Source: Bacillus sp. AFS059628
GTDB taxonomy: Bacteria; Bacillota; Bacilli; Bacillales; Bacillaceae_G
Length of the DNA: 64,000 nucleotides
Direction: 5' to 3'
Assembly: GCF_002571225.1 (NCBI RefSeq)
Contig: NZ_NVEC01000096.1
Coordinates: 16,316-80,315 of the forward strand
Shown: positions 45,053 through 54,689 of the stretch, piece by piece
Position numbering within the stretch: the first letter of the stretch is position 1
Layout: the number at the start of each line of letters is the position of its first letter
Notes under the pieces: generated by a model
Seen by the model: only the letters and a program-made list of their open reading frames with translations
What the model was told of the DNA's origin: nothing
The model's database searches: none
Program-made: the position numbers and the translations under genes

Positions 45053-46507
45053 CTATTCACCACATTCCTGTACTTTTTTCAATGAGAAGAAAATACTTGT
45101 CCCTTCCCCAAGCTTACTTTCTGCCCAAATTTCCCCGCCATGTTCTTCAATAATTTGCTTCGCTATCGCTAAACCAAGTCCACTTCCACCTGTGTTAGAA
45201 TTTCGCGATTGCTCTGCGCGATAAAACCGCTCAAATATATACGGCAGCGTATCAGCTTCTATACCTGATCCATTGTCCATTACTTTCACAATAACAGTAT
45301 TGTTATCACTGGATACTGTTACAGTAATTTTCTTCTCTTCTTTATCCATGTATTTCACACTATTATGAATTAAATTGGATATCACTCTATTTATCTTTTC
45401 GCAGTCGGCCGTTACATATAGTGGTGATGAATGTAATTGTAAGTAAACTTCTATCCCTTCCTCACTTAAATCCATTTGCATCTCTTCTAATAATTCCTGC
45501 ATAAACACATTTAACTCTATCGTTTCAAACTGAAAGGGAACTCGATTCAAATCAAGCTTCGAAAACAAAAAGAGCTCATCAATGAGTGTATCCATATGTT
45601 TTGCCTTCGTATGAATGGTCGTTAAATACTTATCCATTTTTTCTGGCGTATTTGCTACCCCATCTTTTATACCTTCCACATATCCGATAATAGAAGTAAT
45701 TGGTGTTTTTAAATCATGAGATATGTTTGAAATGAGCTCTTTTCGATTTTCTTCATACTGTGTTTGCACTTCAATCGATTCTTTTAACTTCTTCCTCATT
45801 TCTTCAAATCCTTGATTTAATTGCCCGATTTCATCATGCGATGTAACTGGAATTTGAAAATTTAAATCCCCTTCTTTTATTTTCTCAGTCGCATCTTTCA
45901 ATAAGAAGATTGGTTTTATTACACTTCTTGAGACGAGGTAACTTAATAATCCAATAAGCAAAATAGCTAACAGTAAAAGTGCTCCGAACAAAATCGGAAA
46001 TAACTTTTGTGTAAGATCTACAAATGAACTTTGTCTTTTTAGTACAAATATACTCCCCTCTTCATCCCCTGGAAAATAAAAATCAAATTTTACATATCGA
46101 TAAAATGTATCGCCTAGTTCCGTTGTACCACGACTATTAATATTTGCTGATTCAAATTTCGGAAGAGCTTCTTTTAAAGATACACTTTCAAATATTTTTG
46201 TAGCATAAGAAATAGTTTCTCCCTTTCTTACAACTATTTTCACACCTTCTTTTTCAAGTGATGAAACGAACGATTCATCTAATAGTTGTGATTGATTTTT
46301 CTTTGCCGCTAATTTCAATTCCATATACGTATTCTCTTCTTCTGGCGTAAGCGGCTTTTGAATATAGGAACTTTTATAGAAATTTTTCACTGACTCCAAG
46401 TCACCTGTTATAGAAAAAACAATTAAAAATCCCGCGACTAATATGAGCATGATAGAAACGAGAATAACAGCGATATAAGAGAATAAAAATCTTGTTTTAA
46501 TAGACAT
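45053..46507 (-). CDS. Sensor histidine kinase (HAMP, HisKA, HATPase)
   Basis: A 484-residue kinase with two transmembrane helices (about 8-32 and 172-195) enclosing an extracellular sensor of about 140 residues. Then come HAMP (SRSVIKPIFLLKDATEKIKEGDL), HisKA with the phospho-His in SNISHDLKTPITSIIGY (near 262), and the ATPase domain with N box HNSVKY, DNGSGI and GGSGLGLAIAKQI. The signal is unknown. It lies directly before its response regulator. Confidence 0.92.
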   Translation of the reverse strand: MSIKTRFLFSYIAVILVSIMLILVAGFLIVFSITGDLESVKNFYKSSYIQKPLTPEEENTYMELKLAAKKNQSQLLDESFVSSLEKEGVKIVVRKGETISYATKIFESVSLKEALPKFESANINSRGTTELGDTFYRYVKFDFYFPGDEEGSIFVLKRQSSFVDLTQKLFPILFGALLLLAILLIGLLSYLVSRSVIKPIFLLKDATEKIKEGDLNFQIPVTSHDEIGQLNQGFEEMRKKLKESIEVQTQYEENRKELISNISHDLKTPITSIIGYVEGIKDGVANTPEKMDKYLTTIHTKAKHMDTLIDELFLFSKLDLNRVPFQFETIELNVFMQELLEEMQMDLSEEGIEVYLQLHSSPLYVTADCEKINRVISNLIHNSVKYMDKEEKKITVTVSSDNNTVIVKVMDNGSGIEADTLPYIFERFYRAEQSRNSNTGGSGLGLAIAKQIIEEHGGEIWAESKLGEGTSIFFSLKKVQECGE

Positions 46508-46642
46508 ATGTTACATCCTCACTTTATCAAACCTTATTACTCATAAGCATAAAAATATATGTTCAAATACTCAAGCGATTTTATAGTAATTTTAGCGGCA
46601 GTTTATAAAAATTTAATGTTCTTATCCTACAGTTGAAATTCC

Positions 46643-46861
46643 ATGTTCAAAAAAACATTAAGTATGATCTTTTGCTTAATGTTTTTACAAAGTTGCTCAC
46701 AACAAGAACAAGAAGTTAAAAAGGAGATGACAAACATGGAGACAGCGCTACACGGCGCAGATATAAACATTCCAGACAACGATGGTGTTACCCCGCTAGA
46801 GCATGCTCGTGCTCATCACTTTGAAGAGATAGAGAAGATTTTGTTAGAAGGGAATAAGTAA
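46643..46861 (+). pseudogene. Ankyrin-repeat lipoprotein with an apparent internal deletion
   Basis: A 72-codon frame: a signal peptide with lipobox FLQSC near residue 18, a short QQEQEVKKEM stretch, and then one final ankyrin repeat (GADINIPDNDGVTPLEHARA, then HHFEEIEKILLEG). Related Bacillus lipoproteins carry several ankyrin repeats, so the middle has probably been lost in frame at ATALHGADIN. A small functional lipoprotein is possible. An AAGTTGAAATTCC stretch, but no clear Shine-Dalgarno, precedes the ATG. Confidence 0.5.
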
Positions 46862-46943
46862 AAAGCTATTTTTTGCCTTCCTCCCCCACCCTATGCTACA
46901 TTTAACCCGTTACATTACTATTAATAGGGTGGGGGGAATAAAC

Positions 46944-47870
46944 ATGAACAAACCTAAAATTGGGATGATTGGCCTTGGAAGTATTGCGCAAAAGGCCTAT
47001 CTTCCAACACTTACAAAAGAAACAAATTGGAATTTTGTAGGGGCGTTTACACCTAACGCGGAGAAAAGAAAACAAGTTTGCCAGCAATACCGCATTCAAG
47101 ACTTTCATTCTATTGAAACGTTAGCTTCAGAATGCGATGCAATCTTCGTCCATAGTTCAACTGCTACACATTATGAAATCGTTTCTGAACTTCTGAAAAA
47201 GGGAATCGACGTTTATGTTGATAAGCCGCTAGCAGCTACAGTAGAACAAGCTGAGAAATTAGTCGAGTTAAGCGAAAAGCATAACCGAAAGTTAATGGTC
47301 GGATTTAATCGCCGATTCGTTCCTATGTATGTTGCGGCAAAAGAACAAGCTCACAATATTTCTTGGGTTCGAATTGAAAAGCATCGTACAAATAAAGTCG
47401 GGCCATATACGTACGACTTTACTATGTTAGATGATTACTTACATATTGTAGATACTGCCCGTTGGTTAGCTAACGATGATCTTAACGTCGTTCATAATAT
47501 GATGCAAATGAATGAAAAGAATGAACTTCTTTACGGGCATCATACATATACAACGCCAAGTGGACTGTTGCTTTCTACAGCAATGCATCGCCATGCCGGT
47601 ACGAATTTAGAACAAGTCGAACTTGTAACGACAGGAAAAATCATTCGTGTAAAAAATATGAACACATTTGAAGTTGAGCAGGAAAATTCAGTTTCTCAAA
47701 TTGGTTCACCATCATGGGATACGACGTTAAAGCAACGTGGTTTTGAAGATGCTGTTCATCATTTTATTGAATGTGTACATGGAGATACAAAACCTGCTGT
47801 AGATGGATTAGAAGGATTAAAAACACAGGAACTGTTGCAATCTCTACTAGATAATGTAAATAAAAATTAA
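46944..47870 (+). CDS. Gfo/Idh/MocA-family NAD(P)-dependent oxidoreductase
   Basis: A 308-residue protein with a Rossmann nucleotide loop IGMIGLGSIAQKAYLP (residues 5-20), the EKP-type motif VYVDKPLAATVEQAE (near 94) and a C-terminal dimer/substrate domain. Family members oxidise sugars or related compounds; the substrate here is unknown. The ATG at 46944 follows GGGGGG by 7 bases; longer frames lack a ribosome-binding site. Confidence 0.88.
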   Translation: MNKPKIGMIGLGSIAQKAYLPTLTKETNWNFVGAFTPNAEKRKQVCQQYRIQDFHSIETLASECDAIFVHSSTATHYEIVSELLKKGIDVYVDKPLAATVEQAEKLVELSEKHNRKLMVGFNRRFVPMYVAAKEQAHNISWVRIEKHRTNKVGPYTYDFTMLDDYLHIVDTARWLANDDLNVVHNMMQMNEKNELLYGHHTYTTPSGLLLSTAMHRHAGTNLEQVELVTTGKIIRVKNMNTFEVEQENSVSQIGSPSWDTTLKQRGFEDAVHHFIECVHGDTKPAVDGLEGLKTQELLQSLLDNVNKN

Positions 47871-47998
47871 AACGGATACATTTTTCAGAATTTACTTTCA
47901 TTCCCATTCCCCCTTTATTTCTCGTGCAAATTTCTATAGAATATGTTGATAGGAATTATAAATTTCATAATGAATCGTGGAAAGGATGGGATTAACAC

Positions 47999-48397
47999 AT
48001 GTGGAACGAGTTTAAGAAATTCGCGTTCAAAGGGAATGTCGTTGATTTAGCTGTCGGGGTTGTAATCGGTGCTGCATTCGGTAAAATCGTTAGTTCTTTA
48101 GTAAAAGATATTATTACACCATTACTTGGTATGGTATTAGGTGGCGTTGACTTTACAAGTTTACACTTTGGATATGGTAAATCTGCTGTTATGTATGGTA
48201 ACTTCATCCAAACTATTTTTGATTTCTTAATTATTGCAGCTTCTATCTTTATGTTCGTGAAGGTTTTCAACAAACTAACATCTAAAAAAGAAGAAGAAAA
48301 AGAGGAAGAAATTCCAGAACCAACAAAAGAAGAAGAACTTCTTAGCGAAATTCGCGACTTATTAAAGCAACAAAATTCTTCTAAAGATAGAGCATAA
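47999..48397 (+). CDS. mscL: Large-conductance mechanosensitive channel MscL
   Basis: A 132-residue channel that opens under membrane tension and protects against hypo-osmotic shock. It starts [31 protein letters not shown] (amphipathic helix and TM1), with TM2 at [16 protein letters not shown] and a charged C-terminal helix bundle. AAAGGATGGG precedes the ATG. Confidence 0.97.
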   Translation: MWNEFKKFAFKGNVVDLAVGVVIGAAFGKIVSSLVKDIITPLLGMVLGGVDFTSLHFGYGKSAVMYGNFIQTIFDFLIIAASIFMFVKVFNKLTSKKEEEKEEEIPEPTKEEELLSEIRDLLKQQNSSKDRA

Positions 48398-48408
48398 TTG
48401 AACGGATA

Positions 48409-48439
48409 AAAAGGCATGTCCCCTTGGGACATGCCTTTT
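48409..48439. terminator. Terminator after mscL
   Basis: AAAAGGCATGTCCC pairs perfectly with GGGACATGCCTTTT around a 3-base loop; it also serves the convergent small membrane gene. Confidence 0.92.
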
Positions 48440-48446
48440 CTATATG

Positions 48447-48719
48447 CTATAACGTTTCCGAATTCATATGAATAAATAAAATAATACCAGCAACCATAAG
48501 TATCATAATACTACTTGCAAACAGTGTAATACCGATAAACATTAAACTTGTGCTCATATCCACTGATACACTTTCAATAAAAATAGAAATTACATACGTG
48601 ATAAGGGCAATTCCTGCAAGAATACTTCCTGGAACAAATCGCTTTAAACCATTTTGTTTTAACGTCATATATGCAAAAATAGCAGTTATACAAAGCGTAA
48701 TTATCCAAAGAACGATCAT
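48447..48719 (-). CDS. Small membrane protein (90 aa, three helices)
   Basis: It has hydrophobic segments near residues 2-19, 30-47 and 58-82, and almost no soluble part. No family is recognised. It ends at the mscL terminator and has GGGGGGAGAAA upstream of the ATG. Bases 48720-48919 hold only promoter-like AT-rich sequence. Confidence 0.6.
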   Translation of the reverse strand: MIVLWIITLCITAIFAYMTLKQNGLKRFVPGSILAGIALITYVISIFIESVSVDMSTSLMFIGITLFASSIMILMVAGIILFIHMNSETL

Positions 48720-48919
48720 CTTTTCTCCCCCCTCACAAGCCTTTTCTTTCTATTATACATGACATTGCCCTATAATAGTTAAATTTGCACTTATGTGACA
48801 TATAACAAGGAACAATTTCATTTTGGAAAGGAAATTGACCACTAGAAATAAATGGATATCTTTCGTATAAATCAATATAATTACCATATATAAATATTCT
48901 TTATAAGGGAGTGTTCATA

Positions 48920-49156
48920 ATGATTTGGATTTCACTAATCGTATTAGCTTATTTCATCATTCTCGTCCCAATACAGTATAACTATATTAAGATGCTCAAA
49001 GAAAAGCAGAAAAAAATGAATGTGTCACAAAACGAACTATATGACAACATGTCTTATGAAGAATCCCAAATACATTATCACTATCAAAGTAACGTATTCA
49101 CAATACCTGCTTCGCTTGTCGCAAGTATTATTTATAGAGTGAAACATGCAGCATAA
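48920..49156 (+). CDS. Small single-pass membrane protein (78 aa)
   Basis: An N-terminal transmembrane helix (IWISLIVLAYFIILVPIQY) is followed by a charged, Tyr/Gln/His-rich cytoplasmic part (ELYDNMSYEESQIHYHYQSN). ATG at 48920 is 8 bases after GGGAG. It overlaps the DUF4288 gene by 11 bases, so they are coupled. Function unknown. Confidence 0.65.
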   Translation: MIWISLIVLAYFIILVPIQYNYIKMLKEKQKKMNVSQNELYDNMSYEESQIHYHYQSNVFTIPASLVASIIYRVKHAA

Positions 49157-49520
49157 TATGTACGCTGTAAAATTATTATTTGAATCTGTTCATTCTGGTG
49201 AGCCTGATCCTACAAAAATGGATGAGTATTATGAAGAAAATCACGATACACTTTTTGAAGAAAGTATTATTCTTGTTAAAGCAAACAGTTTAGAAGAAGC
49301 TCATGAACTAGGTGAAAAAATCGCTATGCAATCTGAAGATACATACGATAACATGTATGATGAACAAGTGACGTGGACGTTCAGGAAAGTGTTGCATGTG
49401 TTTGAATTAGACGATACACCATTTGAAAACGGAAAAGAATTGTACGCAAGATTTTTACACGTTAATAAAAATGAAACGGTAGATACAGTCGTACAAAAAT
49501 ACTACCCCGAATACGAGTAA
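49146..49520 (+). CDS. DUF4288 domain protein
   Basis: A 124-residue soluble acidic protein. MYAVKLLFES, FEESIILVKANSLEEAHELG, then DEQVTWTFRKVLHVFELDD are the pattern of the DUF4288 family, which has no known function. It overlaps the preceding membrane protein gene; a second ATG at 49158 is an alternative start. It ends at a strong terminator facing ccpA. Confidence 0.78.
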   Translation: MQHNMYAVKLLFESVHSGEPDPTKMDEYYEENHDTLFEESIILVKANSLEEAHELGEKIAMQSEDTYDNMYDEQVTWTFRKVLHVFELDDTPFENGKELYARFLHVNKNETVDTVVQKYYPEYE

Positions 49521-49550
49521 AAGCTCACAGCAACCGCTGTGAGCTTTTTT
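49519..49550. terminator. Bidirectional terminator between the DUF4288 gene and ccpA
   Basis: AAAGCTCACAGC pairs with GCTGTGAGCTTT around 4 bases, with T's after. Confidence 0.92.
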
Positions 49551-49554
49551 ATAC

Positions 49555-50553
49555 TTACTTCGTTGAATCTCTAAATTGGATACGGTGAGGTAAGATAACA
49601 GTGTGATCTTCCACTTTTTCTTTGTTCATATACTTTGTTAATAGACGCATTGCTACTGCACCGATATCATACATTGGTTGTACGACTGTTGAAAGTTGTG
49701 GACGAACCATTAATGCAAGGCGTGTATTATCGAAACCAAGTACTTCTACATCAGTTGGTACGTTTAATCCAGCGTCTTGTGCTGCATGGATTACACCTAG
49801 TGCCATTTCGTCAGAAGATACGAAGATCGCTGTTGGCTTGCCATCAAGGCCCCAAAGCTTTTCGAATGCCTCGATACCTGAATCATATGTGTAGTCTCCA
49901 TCGATTACAAGATTTTCATCATATGAAATACCTGCTTCTTCTAGAGCTTTTTTATAACCTTGTAACTTCTTCGCGCTTCCCGCTTTATCAATGAAAGGAC
50001 CAGAGACGAAACCGATACGCTTATGTCCTTGTTCAATAAAGTGCTTCATTGCATCGTAAGCTGCTTGTGTATAATCGATATTTACTGATGGCGTTTCATT
50101 TTGCTCATCGAATGACGCTGCTAATACGATTGGTACTGGAGACTTTTTAAATTCTTCAATGTGAATGTCTGTAATATCTTCACCCATGAAAACAATTCCG
50201 TCCACTTGCTTTCCAAGCATCGTATTTAATAAATGGAACTCTTTCTCTTTGTTTTGGTCAGAGTTACTTAAAATGATGTTATATTTGTACATTGTTGCGA
50301 TATCTTCAATTCCACGTGCAAGTTCTGCATAAAACGTATTTGAGATATCAGGAATAATAACACCTACTGTAGTTGTCTTCTTACTTGCTAGTCCACGTGC
50401 TACCGCATTTGGGCGGTATCCTAAACGATCAATTGCTTCTAATACTTTCTTTCTTGTTGTAGGCTTTACATTTGGGTTACCGTTCACAACACGAGATACG
50501 GTAGCCATTGAAACGTTTGCTTCGCGCGCTACATCATATATTGTTACGTTCAT
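49555..50553 (-). CDS. ccpA: Catabolite control protein A
   Basis: A 332-residue LacI-family regulator, the master of carbon catabolite control; with HPr-Ser-P it binds cre sites. The LacI HTH is [24 protein letters not shown] (residues 3-26), the hinge helix is [14 protein letters not shown], and the core has the periplasmic-binding fold. ATG at 50553 is preceded by GGAGTGTGCGATGAG; earlier in-frame GTG is within the ribosome-binding site. Two likely targets, ackA and acsA/acu, are in this window. Confidence 0.96.
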   Translation of the reverse strand: MNVTIYDVAREANVSMATVSRVVNGNPNVKPTTRKKVLEAIDRLGYRPNAVARGLASKKTTTVGVIIPDISNTFYAELARGIEDIATMYKYNIILSNSDQNKEKEFHLLNTMLGKQVDGIVFMGEDITDIHIEEFKKSPVPIVLAASFDEQNETPSVNIDYTQAAYDAMKHFIEQGHKRIGFVSGPFIDKAGSAKKLQGYKKALEEAGISYDENLVIDGDYTYDSGIEAFEKLWGLDGKPTAIFVSSDEMALGVIHAAQDAGLNVPTDVEVLGFDNTRLALMVRPQLSTVVQPMYDIGAVAMRLLTKYMNKEKVEDHTVILPHRIQFRDSTK

Positions 50554-50837
50554 CTCATCGCACACTCCTTCTATTTTTGTTATCTATTTTTATGTATCGG
50601 TTACTTGAATGAAAAAAAGACATCAACTCTATTTGCAGATGCCACCAATCGTCCCGAGTTCTTCCTTTTACTAATGATACGATAAAAACGCAGGCTCATA
50701 CAATATTTTCCCGCAAAAGTTTCGAAAAAATTCGCTTCTTTTCTCGTATTTTCGTATTTTTTATGAAAAAAAGAGCATTTTTTGTAAAAATATAGATATC
50801 TCATACGTAGAAACCTTATTTTAAGCGGTACGATAGT

Positions 50838-50899
50838 GAATGAAATTTATATCGGCGATTTTTCGAATATACCGACTTGCTGACAGAAAACGACAATAA
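50838..50899 (-). repeat. Dispersed ~55-bp repeat, copy C (inverted)
   Basis: On the minus strand it reads TTATTGTCGTTTTCTGTC, AGCAAGTCGGTATATT and GCCGATATAAATTTCATTC, aligning closely with copy B and less so with copy A. It follows the terminator at 50898-50929 in the same relative orientation as the other copies. The rest of the gap 50566-50927 shows no gene; it holds the ccpA upstream region. Confidence 0.65.
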
Positions 50900-50929
50900 A
50901 AAAAGACAGTTTAAACACTGTCTTTTTTT
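50898..50929 (-). terminator. Terminator of the CamS-like lipoprotein gene
   Basis: AAAAAAAGACAGT pairs with ACTGTCTTTTTTT around TTAAAC, just after the stop codon. Confidence 0.9.
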
Positions 50930-51944
50930 ACAAGAAGGAAACAAACGGTTTATCGCTGTTTTTCTCTTTTATAATAATTGCCTCGATTTTACTCTCAGAC
51001 TTTATCTGCAATTGTACTTTCGCATCTTTAGGTAGTTTGTCTAACATGCTTTGAGCAGCCATTTGGGTAAGAGCCATTAATTCTGTTTTACCGTTATATT
51101 TAATAACAATATTCATATTTAATGTATCCATTTGATTTTTTTTATAAGACACTTTAGCATTTACTGGGATAAAATCTGCCGGAGAAAAACCTTTCATCGC
51201 CTCACCAAATTTATCTATTTTTTCATTATCTTCTCCATGTGCTTGTTTAAATTCATCAGAAGGATATGAAAATGCTTGTTCATCAATCGTACTCCAATTT
51301 CCAAGGTTCGTATCATTCTTTTGAACAGTAGCACTAGCAATATACGTACCATTTTTCAAAGAACTTGTACTCTCTTGCTTAAAGATAGCAAACGTAATTG
51401 GAGATTTATTATACTTGTTATTTTTATTAATAGCTTCAATAAGTTGCTTGGCAACCTCCGTACCCTTAGACATTGCTTCTTCATTTGATACACTTGAAGA
51501 CATTGCTAACCCAATCACAACGCCAGATAAACTTAATTCATTTGAATTCTGCTTCCCGAAATAGTCTTGTTCTATAATATTTGTCAAAACGGGTGCTTCT
51601 ACTTTTGCGACTAGTTCATCAACTAGCTTCTCCGGAATATACTGATTTAATTGTAATACGTGATTTTCTGTATCAAATTGCTCTTTTGCAATATTCATTA
51701 AACCATTTTCATACTCTGCTAAATCTAATTTAGAATTTGTTTTTATATTAGCTGTATTTATAACCTTTTGTTCTTTTAAAGGAATTACAGTTCTATAATA
51801 ATCTTTAGAAACAGCAGTTCTCGGAATCATGCTTTTTTCTTTCGTATCCTTCTGTATAACTTCATCCTTCTTACTAATCGTATCATTACTACAAGCTCCT
51901 AGTAATAAACTTACGACCGCGAAGGATAATGCCATTTTCTTCAT
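50928..51944 (-). CDS. CamS-like lipoprotein
   Basis: A 338-residue secreted lipoprotein: signal peptide KKMALSFAVVSLLLGACS with the lipidated Cys in L-L-G-A-C near residue 18. The body has KDYYRTVIPLKEQK, KLDLAEYENGLMNIAKEQF and LQLNQYIPEKLVDELV, the order of motifs in CamS-family sex-pheromone lipoproteins (YerH in B. subtilis), though it is shorter and more divergent. It may be a processed-peptide precursor or only a surface lipoprotein. It has its own terminator. Confidence 0.68.
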   Translation of the reverse strand: MKKMALSFAVVSLLLGACSNDTISKKDEVIQKDTKEKSMIPRTAVSKDYYRTVIPLKEQKVINTANIKTNSKLDLAEYENGLMNIAKEQFDTENHVLQLNQYIPEKLVDELVAKVEAPVLTNIIEQDYFGKQNSNELSLSGVVIGLAMSSSVSNEEAMSKGTEVAKQLIEAINKNNKYNKSPITFAIFKQESTSSLKNGTYIASATVQKNDTNLGNWSTIDEQAFSYPSDEFKQAHGEDNEKIDKFGEAMKGFSPADFIPVNAKVSYKKNQMDTLNMNIVIKYNGKTELMALTQMAAQSMLDKLPKDAKVQLQIKSESKIEAIIIKEKNSDKPFVSFL

Positions 51945-52028
51945 TACTTAAAACCTACTTTCAACAATCTAGTTATTTAATTTGAACTAATAACAGTGTA
52001 CCATTAAATATATTTCAACAAAAACAAA

Positions 52029-52062
52029 AAAAAGAAGCAAGCACCTTTTGCTTGCTTCTTTT
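52029..52062 (-). terminator. Terminator of ytxGJ
   Basis: AAAGAAGCAAG pairs with CTTGCTTCTTT and is followed by T's on the minus strand. Confidence 0.9.
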
Positions 52063-52388
52063 TACTTAATATTCTCTTCTAAAGTGTCTTTTTTAATGTT
52101 CCAATGAGACGTATTCCATACTACCATCCCATCTTTTATGTATAACACTTGCGGAGATTCATGTTTAATGCTGTACTGTTCTGCAACACGATTTGAAACA
52201 TCTCTCGCATCTTGTACGTATAAGTAATACGCTGGTACCGCTCTTTCTTCACTGCAATACGCTTGAAATTCTGTATAGGCACCATGACTAATCGGGCATG
52301 TCGTACTATGTTTAAAAAGAACATACGGCTCGTTTTTTTCTACTAATACTTCAAGCTCTTCAATTGTTTCAAGTTTTGTCATATTCAT
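52062..52388 (-). CDS. ytxJ: Bacilliredoxin-like protein YtxJ
   Basis: A 108-residue thioredoxin-fold protein with a single-Cys active site FKHSTTCPISHGAYTEF (near residue 31), the monothiol C-P-I-S form of the YtxJ family, linked to bacillithiol-dependent de-bacillithiolation. Its ATG shares one base with the ytxG stop (TAATG). In B. subtilis it is in the ytxGHJ general stress operon; ytxH is absent here. Confidence 0.9.
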   Translation of the reverse strand: MNMTKLETIEELEVLVEKNEPYVLFKHSTTCPISHGAYTEFQAYCSEERAVPAYYLYVQDARDVSNRVAEQYSIKHESPQVLYIKDGMVVWNTSHWNIKKDTLEENIK

Positions 52389-52900
52389 TACGATTCACCT
52401 CTCATACGAAGTCTAGAGCGCTTCTCTTTCTTTTCAGCTTTTTTCTCAAGTCTTTCTAATTTACGCTCTTCTTTTTCAATCTTTTTCTCTTGTCTTGACG
52501 CACGATAATGATTGTATACTTCAATTGCTGCGCTACTCCATTGTACAACTTGCGCTACTTTATCCGCATTATTTTCAATTTCGTCCGTAACAGACTCTGA
52601 TACATTACGAAGTTTCGTATTTAAAGAGTGGATTGTCGTTCCAATTCCATCCACACCCGATACTACTTTATTTAATGATTGTGACTTCTGTTGAATATCA
52701 TCAGCTAACGCATTTGTTTTATGTAATAATTGCTCCGTCTCTACGCTAATCCCTTGCATTTGCTTTTCTAAACCTTCTAACGTGCTTGCAACGTTTTCTA
52801 ACGTCTTCTGAACCGATAACAACGTTCTACATACATATACTACTAATACAGCGAAAGCAACCGCGATAATAGCCGCACTTACATATAAAAGAACTTGCAT
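52388..52900 (-). CDS. ytxG: DUF948 stress protein YtxG
   Basis: A 170-residue protein with an N-terminal transmembrane helix (VLLYVSAAIIAVAFAVLVVYV), then a DUF948 helical coiled-coil (TLENVASTLEGLEKQMQGIS) and a strongly basic and acidic C-terminal tail (EKKIEKEERKLERLEKKAEK). ATG at 52900 follows AGGAAGTGATGAA. It overlaps ytxJ by one base. Its exact function is not known. Confidence 0.88.
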   Translation of the reverse strand: MQVLLYVSAAIIAVAFAVLVVYVCRTLLSVQKTLENVASTLEGLEKQMQGISVETEQLLHKTNALADDIQQKSQSLNKVVSGVDGIGTTIHSLNTKLRNVSESVTDEIENNADKVAQVVQWSSAAIEVYNHYRASRQEKKIEKEERKLERLEKKAEKKEKRSRLRMRGES

Positions 52901-53087
52901 TTCATCACTTCCTTTATCTTTTTCATACTTTCCCCTATTATACAATCATTTTCCGTTTCGTTCTAATCCCTATCTTTCCATTAGAATTTTCATACTTATT
53001 CGTTAACTTTAACATAAATGATTCAACAAATTCCACTAAGTAGGTTACAATAGGAGAGGATACATAATTAGTAGGGAGGCTTTACAT

Positions 53088-54203
53088 ATGAAAGATCCAC
53101 GCATTGAAAAGTTAGCATACAATTTAATTAACTACTCTATCCGTTTACAAAAAGGTGAAAAAGTATTAATTGAAAACTTTGGCTTACAAAAAGAACTTGT
53201 AACTGCACTTGTAAAAGAAGCATATGCAGCTGGTGGTTTCCCATTCGTTTCTCTAAAAGATCATCAAGTAGATCGCTCTTTATTAATGGGTGCTACTGAA
53301 GAACATTTTGAACAAATCGCTGCATATGAAGCAAGCGTAATGAAAGATATGGATGCTTATATCGGCCTTCGCTCTGGCGATAACATTAACGAACAAGCTG
53401 ACGTACCAAGTGAAAGAATGCAAATTCATGGTCAAACAGTTGGTAAGAAAGTTCATAGAGACATTCGCGTTCCGAAAACACGCTGGGTTGTTCTTCGCTA
53501 CCCAAATGCTTCTATGGCGCAGCTTGCTAAAATGAGCACAGAAGCTTTCGAAGACTTCTACTTCGAAGTTTGTAACTTAGACTACGGTAAAATGGATAAG
53601 GCGATGGATAGCCTTGTTACATTAATGAATAAAACAGATAAAGTTCGTCTAACTGGTCCTGGAACTGACTTAACATTCTCTATTAAAGACATTCCAGCTA
53701 TTAAATGCTCAGGTCATTTAAACATTCCAGACGGTGAAGTATATTCTGCACCAGTTCGCGATTCTGTTAACGGTACAGTCTCTTACAACACACCATCTCC
53801 TTACAATGGTTATACATTTGAAAATGTACAACTTAAGTTTGAGAACGGTCAAATCGTTGAAGCAACTGCAAACGATACAGAGCGCATTAACAAAATCTTC
53901 GATACAGACGAAGGTGCACGCTATGTTGGTGAGTTCGCAATCGGCGTAAACCCATACATCTTACATCCAATGGGAGACATCCTATTCGATGAAAAAATCG
54001 ATGGCAGCTTCCACTTCACTCCTGGACAAGCTTATGACGATGCATGGAACGGCAACAACTCGAACATTCATTGGGATTTAGTATGCATCCAACGCCCTGA
54101 ATACGGCGGCGGCGAAATTTACTTCGACGACGTACTAATCCGTAAAGACGGACGCTTCGTTGTACCTGAATTAGAAGCTCTAAACCCAGAGAACTTAAAA
54201 TAA
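53088..54203 (+). CDS. M29-family aminopeptidase (AmpS/PepS type)
   Basis: A 371-residue metallo-aminopeptidase. Metal-binding stretches of the family are visible: IPDGEVYSAP (Glu, near residue 218), YVGEFAIGVNP (Glu, near 283), GSFHFTPGQAYDDA (His, near 309) and IHWDLV with YFDDVLI (His and Asp, near 330-350). It removes N-terminal residues in the cytoplasm. The ribosome-binding site is TAGGGAGG. Confidence 0.93.
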   Translation: MKDPRIEKLAYNLINYSIRLQKGEKVLIENFGLQKELVTALVKEAYAAGGFPFVSLKDHQVDRSLLMGATEEHFEQIAAYEASVMKDMDAYIGLRSGDNINEQADVPSERMQIHGQTVGKKVHRDIRVPKTRWVVLRYPNASMAQLAKMSTEAFEDFYFEVCNLDYGKMDKAMDSLVTLMNKTDKVRLTGPGTDLTFSIKDIPAIKCSGHLNIPDGEVYSAPVRDSVNGTVSYNTPSPYNGYTFENVQLKFENGQIVEATANDTERINKIFDTDEGARYVGEFAIGVNPYILHPMGDILFDEKIDGSFHFTPGQAYDDAWNGNNSNIHWDLVCIQRPEYGGGEIYFDDVLIRKDGRFVVPELEALNPENLK

Positions 54204-54207
54204 TAAT

Positions 54208-54239
54208 AAAAACGCTCGGAATGTTCTCCGAGCGTTTTT
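54208..54239. terminator. Terminator after the M29 aminopeptidase gene
   Basis: AAAAACGCTCGGA pairs with TCCGAGCGTTTTT, bidirectional between convergent genes; its right edge touches the stop codon of the lipoprotein gene. Confidence 0.92.
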
Positions 54240-54673
54240 TAATACTTTAATAAGTCTTTCGCCACATCTTCTGGCACTTTAAAACTCATCTTCTTATTTT
54301 TCATTTCAACTTCAACATACGGAACATCTTTATATACTGTCATCGTACCTATTTCATGTAAGTCCTTCTTATCTTTACTCGACTCTGATAATTTTGTTGT
54401 ATCCTCTTGATACATTTTAAATGTTTTCCCTTGCGGAGTATCTAAAGGAGCCGACTGCATTTCCCACTTATCCATTTTCATGACTTCAAATAGTTTTTCA
54501 ATTTCTTTCTTATTGGTGATTACCTTTTTATCACTTGAATCAGTAAGTGATTCAATTTCAACCTTTTGCGCCTTTTCTAAGTTCATATCAGTCTTTTCCT
54601 TCTTCGCACTACACCCTATTACAAGAAAGGATGCTGTTATCAGAAGCATAAACAACATACAGATTTTTTTCAT
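54239..54673 (-). CDS. Small lipoprotein (144 aa)
   Basis: The signal peptide KKICMLFMLLITASFLVIGCS has a lipobox V-I-G-C, so the protein is anchored outside the cell membrane. The mature part is Lys-rich without cysteines. Family unknown. The ATG at 54673 follows GGAGGG by 7 bases; a longer upstream start lacks a site. It is last in a three-gene operon. Confidence 0.72.
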   Translation of the reverse strand: MKKICMLFMLLITASFLVIGCSAKKEKTDMNLEKAQKVEIESLTDSSDKKVITNKKEIEKLFEVMKMDKWEMQSAPLDTPQGKTFKMYQEDTTKLSESSKDKKDLHEIGTMTVYKDVPYVEVEMKNKKMSFKVPEDVAKDLLKY

Positions 54674-54689
54674 TTCTAACCCTCCTGTA

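Noticed and set aside
50601-50804. 67-codon minus-strand frame between ccpA and the CamS-like gene
   Set aside because: Phe/Lys-rich from AT-rich noncoding DNA, no ribosome-binding site, lies in the ccpA promoter region.
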